Assembly: GCA_024734555.1 (NCBI GenBank)
Contig: JANPWX010000026.1
Location: 5,955,486-6,019,485, forward strand
Reading direction: 5' to 3'
DNA from: Trochalopteron elliotii
Taxonomy: Eukaryota; Chordata; Aves; Passeriformes; Leiothrichidae
Length of the DNA stretch: 64,000 nt
In this document: positions 11,101 through 21,775 of the stretch, piece by piece
Layout: each line of letters begins with the position of its first letter
How positions within the stretch are numbered: the stretch's first letter is position 1
Translations under genes and position numbers: made by a program
The notes under the pieces: model-generated
The model's database searches: none
Told to the model about the DNA's origin: nothing
What the model saw: only the letters and a program-made list of their open reading frames with translations

Positions 11101-14100
11101 TTCAGAGAGACTCTGCCACATATATAGATGTGGCTTTTAAGAATTTTAAGTTGAAGTCTTGGAATCATGACAAATGAAAGTCTCGTTTGTTGCTTTTAAT
11201 AAGCTGTTCTAATGGGATGTTCTTCAGAGGCTTGCAATTAGAGACTGAAATACTTGAGGGTGCCTGGGAAGATTTTTCTTATCCTTCATACAGCCTTGAG
11301 TGGTGGTAATGATTGCATCCTGCATCTCCAGGTCAGGAGGCCAGTGCTACACCTATTCCTGAGTCAACATGCTTGCTTTAAACATCAGAGAAGTAGCTTT
11401 ACACACTGTGAGCTGCTAGGAATATATTCCCACTTTGTCCCAAAATACACAAATGTTTAAGGAGTCACCTGCTCTTCCTGCTGAGCTATCCTACTTCACA
11501 TGTTAAAGCATGTCTCTGCACTGTTCAAGAAAAACTGAGAATGCAGAAGGCTAAGCAGATGATAGCTATGCAGTCACTATGGGGAAGGAAAGCAACGTCT
11601 TCAGGGAAAGGAACTGCACTTGGAAAGACCTCTGGCATTATACTTTCCTATGTCTAAGACATAAGAAACCAGAGATAACCTTTTTTCTAGATAAGAGGCC
11701 AAGTGCCGCTACACGGCGAAGCCGCAGGAGAGGTCATGCTTCTGATTTCAAAGCAAGGTGAACCATCCACATATTCAGAAGTGCAGAAGAACAGGAGTCT
11801 GACTTCCTTCTTCATTCTCTAGCCACTCCACAGTCTAGAGAAGACACTGTAAAATCCCACTTTCAAAGACTAAATACACAAGGGGTGCTCAGCAGGAGCC
11901 TCAAGCTGCTACAGATTCCAGCTTGAAGGGCAGCCCAGTTCCCTTCTCCAAGCAGAAATAGGACTTGCACAACGCCATCAAAGAAATCACCTACAAGAAG
12001 GTGAGGAAGTTTCATCACTTACTGCTGCACTACCCCCCCATTGTCCCTGCTCAGACAAAGCTTATGCTGGTTGCTTATCTGCTCATCACAGTCCTTCCAG
12101 CCCATTCCCTTGGCCACTGCCAGAGGAGCTCAGAAATAACTTGGGGCTTAATTACAGATTTGGTCAACTCTCACCTTCTGTCTGGGCCAAAGTCATCTGA
12201 AGGCAGAATGGTCTGGATCCTTAAACCCACTTCAAAACTGCAGAGCACAGACTGCCTTGCAGAGCCCAGCGAGTTTGCACTGAACCAAAAGTATTTAGAA
12301 TAGAAGAGGAATGAGGTGTTGGAGCAGCCAAATTTGACAAGTTGATCTTGACAGTATGTTAGAGATGGGTGCTATGGGCAGCAGATTTCCACATGGGCCC
12401 TAGGAAGGTATGACCCCGTGCAGAAGGGTGCACTGGAGGCACCCTCCCTTCAGATAGCAGTACTGTATGTCAGTGCTGCTCCTCTCTGGAAAAATGCACC
12501 AGCAAAGAGGCTAATAGGACAGAAGCAGTAAAAACCTTGACCCAAACAGAAGCAGGACCAGACCCTGCCTGCTCTTGGTGGATGGGAATTTTGACTTGGC
12601 AAAGCAGTAGCTTCCTCAACAAAATCCTTCCTCTTGTCAGGTGAATCGTGGGGAATATTTGGCAGTAGGCAGCATAATAAAGTGGCTATAAATCACAGGA
12701 GACAATGTCCTGCAGGAAGAAGGAAGAGCAGGCAAGAATGTAGAGATAAAAATCCTTTAAAAAGTCCCAACTAACAAAAATTGTGACTCATGCTGGAAAA
12801 ATTCTCTATGAAAGCCATTATCTATAGACTGTCTCCCATTTCCTATGGAAATATTGCAAAAGCAAACTATTTTAAGCCCTGACACAACTTGGAAAATAGG
12901 ATGGGGGGGAGGCTGTGGAAAAATTCATCCATTTTGACCTTCCACATCACAGAAGGCTGTAAACACTGTCGCAGGACCTAGGATATACACTACAATCTTT
13001 CACCCTCTCTATTCCCTGAAAGTCACTTTTTAACAAGATGCACATATTTGTGTCCAGAAAGTAGCCCTCTGCCACCACAGGCACGGATATTTAAAAGTCT
13101 AAATCAGCTAAGGTCAAGGATGGATACACTGGTGTAAGAGCCTCTAATTGCCAATACCCAGGTGGCAAGATTTGTCTTTGCTTTGTCTTTCAGAAGCCAG
13201 TTCCTTGCCAGAAGGAGACTTTCTATATATGCATGACACAGGGAGAGTGGCAGCTTTTTGTTGCTTCAAATTTTTTTTTTCCCCTAAGTTGTATGAAAAG
13301 CTCCCTCTGGTTCTTTGAAAGATCACTTGAGAGGTCATCCATAACGGGTAGTTGGCTATAAATGCAGATGCACAGTTGACTTGGCTGCTTTGAACAGCTT
13401 TTGCAAACATGTAGAGCATTGAGCTAATATCTTGCCCACTTTACTCTATAAAAGCTCATGCTTTTGGTTAGTGCTACGAAGTTGGAAAGCTTGGGGGACT
13501 GGAGGGACCAGCAGTCTCTTAACACTCACCCTAAGACTCACCCTTGTCTGCTTTGTGAAGAGGGCTGGGTTTGAAGGAGAAAAAGAGGGGTACTACTCTG
13601 AAGCAGTTGGTCTCCTCCCCAAACTGCTGAAAATCTGGCTCCTTACCTCAGTTCATAGGGAGAAAGAGACTGTTGACACACAACAACAACTGAGGCATTT
13701 TACTGCTCCCTGTGAGATGGAGTGCAAAGATCTTTGTCACTGGACTGTCAGACATAGACTTCAAAAAAAAAGTCAGTAATGGTTTTAGATTAATACATGC
13801 TTTAGTCATGAACAATAATGGTGACAGACATCTAATTCATGCATTGCTAGGAAAGGAAAATTTATAGCTTTGCTCTATCTGTAAAATGCACTGTGCTTTT
13901 GAGAACACATAATCCTAACAAAACAAAGATAATAACAACCCTGTGTTCTTTAATTCAATACTTGTAGCTGGTTTAATAATAGATTTTCAATCCACTTCTT
14001 TTTTTTTTCTCCTGAGACAACTACAGTCTGATTTAGTGAAATCTCTTTGATTTGTAATCCTGATTGTTATATTATTAATATGCCCTTGATGCAAGGAGCA

Positions 14101-17100
14101 GGATAACTTAAAAAAGTGATCAGCCATTTGGCTTGGCATTTATGACCTTGGTCAGAGGACGTGTTATTTACAGGAAGTTTTCTGGAGCATCTGCAAGTAA
14201 ATCAGCTCTGAAATGCAGTTTAATTGTTTAGGGCAAAGCACATTTAGTTTCAAATTCCCAGGAATCTCCAGCTTCAGACGCAAAGTGCATTTCCACAGAT
14301 GGATGCTGACATGTGGAAATGCCACCACGACTGTTCAACTGACCTTTGGTTTAGGGCCAGCTGCCACCAGGAAATGCCAAGCTGTTACTTATACTCATTC
14401 AAAAGAAGCGAGAAAACTGCAGAGACTTGAAAGCAAAAAAAGGGGAAGAGGTGTGGTCCTGCCTTTAGGAACATAGTAAAAAATAAAAAGCCTGCAGACT
14501 CCAGCAAACTCCTCAGTCCTACGACTGGAAACTCCTTTCAGAACTGCCAAGAGCAGGATGACATTCACTTCACATTGCAGAACTGCTCTCAAGCCTCTGC
14601 TTGCTGCAGCCTGGGACTTGGGAGGATAGGTGCAAAGAGGTGCCATACAGCATCCTAGGGTGGAATACCCTGAGGCATCCAGGGCCTCTCAAGGACCTGG
14701 GAGCACCCTGAACAAAGTAGCCTATTTGCAAGAGCTGGCCAGGCTACATCCTCAGTGTGGCAGAGCAAGGTGGTTTTCCCTGCTCTCTTACATCAACAGC
14801 AAAGACAGAGCCTGGGCTTTGCACAGCTTGCTTGGTGTGGCAAGCAGTAGTGATTCCAGCTGGAGTTCAAAATAGATGCTTTTCTAATAGCAAATACAGA
14901 AAAGAATTAGGAAAGAAAATGCAACCCCCTGGAACCAGACACTGGAACAACATAACCACTCCAGAGGTTTAATAGGAAAACATCTTCCAGAAACAGGTTA
15001 ACTGCTTCAGAAAGGGATAATCCCATGACTTGGAACACATTTATTGTCCCTGCTGTCACAGCAGGAGAGTTACTCCACAAATTGTCTTGAACCCATATCC
15101 AAGGAAAAGCAGCATGAGTAACACATCTCCCTGGCATCTCTGCTTTCTTCCAAACCAGAGCAATTTCTTTGTTTTGCTTTTTTTAATTTCAAATTGTCTG
15201 TCATCTTTCTGGATTTTTGAGGTTTATTCTGCTATTCTCACGAGTCACTCAGTGTACTAGATGGACTTTAAAATTCATGGGAACTCAAATGGGCAGAGAA
15301 GCCCTGTGGTTTTGAAGTCAATTTTCTAATAATGGACCAAACTTTGGTGTGAGAGGCTTCTCCACCAGCTCCAAAGGAGGGATTGTGGTCTTCTCAGTTA
15401 GGGGAAGGGTTTAAAAGATAAAAAAAGAGCTCAGCTCCCTGTGCCTGCCCTTCCCAGACATCCAACGTAACACCATGGAGGTGCCAGAAACCTGCAGCTG
15501 CCCTGGGGTCCACAGAGGGAAGTGTAAGCACAAGGTAGGAGGATTAAGGCAGTAGCAGAGGCAGCAATAAAACTCTAGCCAAAGGAGACAAGGGCTTTTA
15601 TAAGCATGCCAAAAGATAAAGAGCTAAGAGGAAGCACATCCTGGAAAGCACATTAGGCAAGAGGACAGAAATATGTAACTATGGAGAACTGTTGACAAAT
15701 GGCTCAGGATTTGCAACTGCTTGCTGAGATTCAAGAGAGTAGCAGTGAAAAGGAGACCTGCAAGGGTACATCCTCCTCAGAGGGGTACTGAGCCCTTGCC
15801 AGCAACCGTGGAAAGAGCCGGAGCTCCTGGCAGCCACACAGTTCTGATTCCCTATGGCCCCAGAGGGATATACATTCCTCCACCTGTCAATCACCCCCCA
15901 GGCTCTTCCTCGAAGAGGTGCCAGGTTACATCCATACTTTCCCTACAGTCCCACATGCATTCTCCTGTTTGCACCAGTACATGCACACATCCGGGATGGG
16001 GGAAGCCAAGGTTCACATCCACCTGCTCTGATTGAAGAGGAATTTCAATCATAACCTCTAGTCTTTAGGGAGTGACTTGAATCCTGTCTAGAGTGTTCAG
16101 AGCCAAATCTTTTGACTACAGTTTTCCTGTAGGCCCTGGTGTGAATTGCCTGTAGCCATTGACTCACCCCATCCACTTCACTCTGCTGCTGCATGTTTCT
16201 CATGCACACAGGAGCATTTGCTTTTCCCTTTTTAAGCCCAACAAATCATCCAAAGCAAACAACAGGAGCTTGAACAGCTGAGCTGGAAGAGACTGTCAGT
16301 CTCTGACCTTGACTGGAGATGAGTCTGGCAGCACACTTACCTTTCAAGACAGGAAATAACTGTGTCCGTGTCCTTCCATGGATGCCTTATGCCTGGGGAC
16401 AGAGTTGCTCAGCCTGGCAGGATTCCACTGCTCTGCATTTGCAGACTGATACCTTACCTCCTCTGGGAAATAAGACCCTCAACCAACAAATTCAGTGCAG
16501 TTCCTTTTGCATCTTTAACATCTCTTAATGCTTACAATATCCTTACAATGCTTATTAATTTACAGCCACCTTGTTAGACCTGAGCTTAAGACAGACCTGT
16601 ATGATAAAAGCAACTGTGGACTGATGGGTACCTTAGAAGCATAAATGTTTATTTTGCACTGAAAACAAATTTAGCCTTATCAGTAGATGTATTTCACATT
16701 GCTTTGTGGAGTACTTCACATTGTTTGGTGTACTTCACATACGCATGAAGGATGTTGCACTGTTTGACTACTGCCACTAAAAAATGTACTAATATACATG
16801 TAGAATACGAAAAGGTGCCTTCCATGCTGGCTGCCAAACAAGTTTAATGTTGCAGTATAAACTTATCCTGATACAAGCCAGATTTTACCCCACTACCACA
16901 ATCTCTTGTTCATCAAAAAATTCCATCAGCTTCCATTAGAGTTGTCAAAGATGGTATAGCCCAGGCTTTCATCACTTGCCTATGTTTAAGCACATGAGAA
17001 GTCAATGGGATGGTTTAAAGCAGAGTGTCTCCCTCTGTGGGGGAAGCTCTCTGTATGATTTACTAACACTTGGGGAACACATTAGTATCTTACACATGAA

Positions 17101-17567
17101 AAATGAAAACCAGATCTGACCAAAATGTGGGGCATTTGGCCATTTTAATGGGTTTATTCTCATTTTCTTTGCAAGTGTTTTCCTGAAGGCAAGTTTTCTA
17201 TGTGGGCAAAGACCATTGCAAGCTCTGCGTGCAAACATATGGGGGTGAAAATATTTTACCTGTAATAACATGTTTTGCTTATTTTTAAAGGAATGTGAAA
17301 ACACTCCTGTGAAAATCAAGTCAAATACTCAGGGCCAGCCTATACACAGATGAAAATCATTGGGAAGTGAACTACATCTGTGAGAGTGCCTTTGTCATTC
17401 CTGCTTGTCCAAACAGATCAATCAGTCCACCCTTGTGCTGTTTCACAGTGCTACTGCTTGACAGCTTTGTTCACATGCTGCTTTTGCCTAAATCACACCA
17501 ATTGGCTGGTCAGATAAAAGTTATTACAAAAGTTGAAGAAGTATAAATGCACAGCTTCTTCTCTTAC
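8125..17567 (-). other. EPHA5: EPHA5 intron upstream of the cassette exon
   Basis: A 9443-bp intron in phase 2 between the transmembrane and cassette exons, with GTAAGA donor and a strong TTTGCTTTTCAG acceptor. It contains an imperfect 20-bp tandem at 16686-16741 and an AT-rich segment at about 13785-14060. I find no recognisable coding sequence, RNA gene or mobile element. Short plus-strand open frames such as 11965-12303 and 13432-13779 have no family features. Confidence 0.8.
16686..16741. repeat. Imperfect short tandem repeat (ACTTCACATTG unit)
   Basis: The phrase (T/C)TTCACATTG(C)TTTG recurs as TTTCACATTGCTTTGTGG, then CTTCACATTGTTTGGTG, then a partial CTTCACAT, with a period near 20 bp. 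It is a degenerate two-and-a-half-copy tandem inside the intron. Confidence 0.6.
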
Positions 17568-17670
17568 CTTCCGCTGAGAAGGAAACCGATAACAACAGCC
17601 AGCAGAATGACTCCCACTGTTACAGACACAACAATTATAGGAATCTGGCTCTGGTCACTGGATGCAGCTA
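17568..17670 (-). CDS. EPHA5: EPHA5 exon: transmembrane segment
   Basis: This 103-nt exon encodes the extracellular stub AASSDQSQ followed by a single hydrophobic helix, about [20 protein letters not shown] then FLLSG, and ends in phase 2 with AG before a GTAAGA donor. There is a CAGCAG tandem acceptor. Using the second AG starts the exon at 17670 and gives SPV-L-AASSD, the same length as human SPVFAASSD. Using the first AG would start at 17673 and add one residue (SPV-S-V-AASSD). I chose 17670 on homology. The stop-transfer side is completed by the next exon: joined directly to the juxtamembrane exon it gives LLSGRRCGYSK; joined to the cassette exon it gives LLSGSCCDH. Confidence 0.93.
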
Positions 17671-19251
17671 CTGCTGAGATGAGAAACAGAAAATGGAGAT
17701 TAGGGTTAAAATGACAGTCAGCACTCATATGAGTCTTTCTAGTGAGGCTGCCAGCGAGGTTTCAAGTCTTACCAGTTTGTTTCTTCTTTTACGGTTTGTG
17801 TTTTCCCCCTTTTGCTGTCTGTTCCTAGTTTGGAAAGGATACGAGTGGAAAGGAAACAAAACCACAAGCAACACTAAGCCAAAAACCCAACAAGACTGCA
17901 TCTCATTGCTGAATTCAGAAACCAAAGTGTTGCAGAATGCAGCCTTTGAGTTTGTGAACTCAAGTTTTTCTCCTTGAGTTAGCTGCATTAGAAATCAGAG
18001 ATAAAACCCAACAGGCTCTCATTTGGATGAAAACCCAACAGTCAGAGAGAACATTTATGAAATGTTATTGCTAACAGACACAAGCAAAATCGACAAGATA
18101 AAAAGAATTACTTGCACTTCAAGAAGCATAAACAATTATAAACTAACTCCTTGTGGCATCTCTATCACATGGCCATAAGGTGCCCTCTGTAAAACAGGAA
18201 TTTGCTAAGACACATACCCTGGTTGGTCTTTTTATTGGCCAAAACTTGGGGAAGCAAAACTCTTCCAGTCTGTGCCTTGTAAGGAGCTCTCCTACCAAAA
18301 GGCAGGAGACTAAGCTGGTGATAAAGATGCCAACAGAAAGGTCAGGAGAGCTGATTGAGAACTGAGTTTTGACACAGGTCAAGTAAGAAAAGGTGAGCAA
18401 GCTCCTGTAGACTGTAAAATGGAAGTGCTAATACCACTTGTATCTTGTTTAGCTGCCCTGCATGGCAGAGGAAAGAAACCATTTCCCCCCAGGGTATGTG
18501 GGGCTCCCCAAGCAGAAACCAAAGTCTCCTCACCTCACCCTCTTTGCAGCCAGCTTATTTATCTGCACATATATAACCACCCCAGGGTACAAATCTCACA
18601 TTCTCCTTGCAAAACCAGCTCCCTGGCACAGGCACCACTGCTCTGTGGGGGAAAACCTCATTATAGCTCTTAACCTCGTGCCAGCCCAGGATGAAGCATC
18701 ATCCATCCCAGAGAGCAGCAGGAATTGATTGTGTACTGAAGAAGCCTTTAACTAAATGACTGAACTTAAAAAAGGGTCCTTAGCACAGGATTAGCGTTAT
18801 GAAGGCTATAAAATAACTGAATATAGTCCCATATTAATTGTTAAAGGAAAAGAAAGACAGAAAGGTATGGCATTAAACATTGATCTGCACTGGGCTTCAA
18901 TAGCTCTTCATTTGGGAGCTCTCTGGTGCTTAACCACGAGTGGGGTGGACCTGTCACAGCAGTGTGATTTCAGAAGGATTGGTCCTGGCACATTAAATAT
19001 TTAATGTTAGCTGCTCCAAACCCCTGCCATCATCCAGAGATTTTATTAGCCTCACAAAGTTATGAGGGCTCCTTAAGATCGTGTTTTATCGCTTTCTTGA
19101 CAAAATAATTAAAAAGAAAAACATTTAAAGGAGAACATTAAGCAGTAATTGGCATTTTTTTGCACAGCTCAAGGGATGGGGAAATGAGATAAATTCTGCT
19201 GTGATCTATGGCAGATGAAAAGCTGGGACTTGCTGCCATTGGAAGTCAGGG

Positions 19252-19267
19252 ACACACACACACACAC
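19252..19267. repeat. CA microsatellite
   Basis: Eight perfect AC units. Potentially polymorphic but short. Confidence 0.85.
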
Positions 19268-20439
19268 CCCTGCATTACCCCTTCTCAGCCTGGTGACATG
19301 TTCCATGACTCCCACCCAGCAGACCAGCAAGATTAGCTCACCAATCCAGCCAAAACCTAGCTCTTGGCAAGGCTAGTTCTTGGGGCTAGATGAGCTTGGT
19401 GGCATTTGGAAAGGATCAAGCAACAAGTGGATACACCCAGCAACACTTTCCACTCAAATAAAAATTGGCTGAAAATTGAAGCCCTGGCTGCTTCATGGTA
19501 CTTTGCAGAATTGCACAAGCAGGGAGCAGTATGCAAAAATTCCCAAAATCTGGAAAAGGCATGACGTCCAAGACAGCTTATGCATTTCTCAGGCTGTTAT
19601 TGTATAATTCCTCCAAATGTATTAAAGATAACTACAGAAACCTTGCGAACTGGAAACAAAACCTGTTGTTCAGTCCAAACGACTTGGAGAGTGTTTTTGT
19701 TTCTCAGTACAGCCACTGAAAGGTTTTCATCTGTGCTTGAATAAAAATCATTTGCTTGGGCTCTAATGAGAAGTTCAGATCTGTACTCTGATGTAGCAGT
19801 GAGATTTCGATCTGTGCTTGCTTTCAAAATCTCCAGGATGTGCAGGAGAGCAGTGGCAGTCTGGTCACACTCCTGACACTAATATTGACTTTATATAGGG
19901 CTTTGGGGAAAAAATGCTTTTTATGAGGTTTTAAATGTCAAACAGAGCTGTATTCTGCAAGATGCAGATTGTATTTCAATGCTATCAAGTGTTAAAAGTT
20001 AACACTAGTTAAGTCTGGCCTCAGCCAGAGCTTGAGTCCAACAGACGAACAATTCCCAGTTCCCAAACTGGGGGCCACGTAGTAGGTATTCCTCTGACTA
20101 TGCCAACAACTCCTTAGTATCAGAGAAGTACCTATTCCTCTGCCTTTAAAATGTGAAAAAGATTGGGATGTGGGTATGACTAAAACACCCACAGAATTTC
20201 AAGTGTTTAAAAATATTTCCACGTGATGTCCTCCAAAAGTCCTGATTAACACAGATACTTACATGATGGGCTTTATGAAAGTGCTGTTATTTTTGGACCA
20301 GGATCATAGGTAATAGATCAAATGTGCATATATTTCATGTGTTCATTAATAGACCAGAACACTATTACTCAAACAACTCTAAGCTACAAACTTTCCAATT
20401 GAGAAAAGCCATACAGAATAATTTTTTGGCATAACATGC

Positions 20440-20700
20440 TTTAGTTGCTACTTATAGGGCACAATTAATGGTTAATACAATAAGAAATACATTAAATAGA
20501 CTGTCCTTACTGCAATAATGTTTGCATTGTGATGCAATTTTCACTATATTAGCTTAATCACTGGCTCCACAGCTACATTTGCACATGTATAATGAGTCCT
20601 TGAAAATCTATTATGACTTCAAAGGTAGCATCCTCTGAAAACACAACTTGGTATCTTCTTCTCAAAGATGATTAATTTAAAATAAACTGGAGTAACAGTA
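20440..20700. promoter_or_regulatory. AT-rich, TAAT-containing segment, possible conserved non-coding element
   Basis: The segment is AT-rich but not simple repeat, with several homeodomain-type TAAT/ATTA cores (for example ACAATTAATGGTTAATAC) and balanced word use. Such texture is typical of conserved intronic elements of developmental genes. This is a judgement from composition only; no alignment was possible. Confidence 0.2.
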
Positions 20701-21023
20701 ATCAAAGTATTGATGAATTTAAATTTCCAAGGAAAACACAGAAAATAGTCTCTTTCCGACAGGAATGATCAGAGTATTTCCACCACAAAATTCCTCTTGC
20801 AAGCACACAGTACAAAAAACGAACTAAAAGAGGGAAGACATATTTTCGGGTGGACAAAATTGTATTTGACACCTTGGCAAAATTCTGTATTTGGGATAAA
20901 AAGAATTTCTCCATAGCTGTGCCTGAACATAGAAGAAAGAGCAGCTAAGCCTCTGTGTGCCTCAGGAGTTCACCCTGCCACAGAATCTGTTCCAGAATCC
21001 AGCCCTGGATAATCAGATTCATT

Positions 21024-21037
21024 AAAAAAAAAAAAAA
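21024..21037. repeat. Poly-A tract
   Basis: Fourteen consecutive A on the plus strand with no recognisable retroposon body upstream. Confidence 0.75.
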
Positions 21038-21615
21038 TTAAAACCCACAAATGTAACAGGCCAAGAAGTTCTGCACCTGCAGTGTCCATTTTTCTCCATT
21101 TCTGATTACAAGTCTACCTCCTTTTCTTGAGGCTGCGGCATTGGCAGCCAACAGAAACAATCTTTTAACTTGACAGGAACTTTCCCCAAAATACAGAAAA
21201 GACACTAATGCTAGTTCAACTCTTCCCCTTGCAGAGAGGCACCAGTTCAGGGTTTTACCCCTGGATGCAGATGTTTAAGAGAGTTCAGCATCCTCTACTG
21301 ACAACCTTTAAGGAGCAGGTCCCATCCCCTCTGTCCCTCCTGAGAGGAAAGACTCTCTTACACCAGGCTCCTGTAAATACAGAACTTTTCTAAGCATGGA
21401 ATGCCATGAATTTCTGAAGCCTGAAGAATTCCTGCCTCACCACGAGGAAGCAAAGGACAGACACACCAAGTGCAGAGTCATGATGTGCCTGACGTTTCCA
21501 AAGTCAAGGGATGAAGCCAATAAAAGGAAGCGCTCTCTGCAAAGGTATCGATCCCCTGACTTGTTTCTGGTAAGTGCTGCAGAGACAGGGGCTGACAGTA
21601 ATTAAAAAGACTTAC

Positions 21616-21775
21616 ACACTGGGCTGGTTTCGAACTCGAACCTTCGGCTGAAGCCCCCGTAGCCGGCAGCTGTCCGCGCTCGGATCTGGAAGACGTAGGC
21701 TGAGCCTGGCTTCAAGCCATCCGCTGTAATTGTCGTCTCCTTGGACTTGATGATGGTGTAGCTCGTCTCCTGGTC
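21616..21775 (-). CDS. EPHA5: EPHA5 exon: second fibronectin type III domain, second half
   Basis: This 160-nt exon of 53 codons plus one base begins [15 protein letters not shown] in phase 0 and ends [10 protein letters not shown] plus T (phase 1), followed by a perfect GTAAGT donor. It completes FN3-2, including the [14 protein letters not shown] strand found in nearly all Eph receptors. It is clearly richer in GC than the introns around it. Residues [10 protein letters not shown] and GLKPGSAY differ slightly from the human versions I recall (AGYGVFSRRF, GLKPASVY). The 3' splice site is odd: the 20 bases before it are mostly purine, with a run of six G and then GGGAAAAG. The start is therefore set by the reading frame and homology rather than by acceptor quality. 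Confidence 0.93.

Larger units (their letters stand above)
17671..21615 (-). other. EPHA5: EPHA5 intron upstream of the transmembrane exon
   Basis: A 3945-bp intron in phase 1 with a perfect GTAAGT donor and a CAGCAG tandem acceptor. Contents are a CA microsatellite at 19252-19267, a 14-A tract at 21024-21037 and a TAAT-rich stretch near 20440-20700. No gene or mobile element recognised. Confidence 0.82.
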
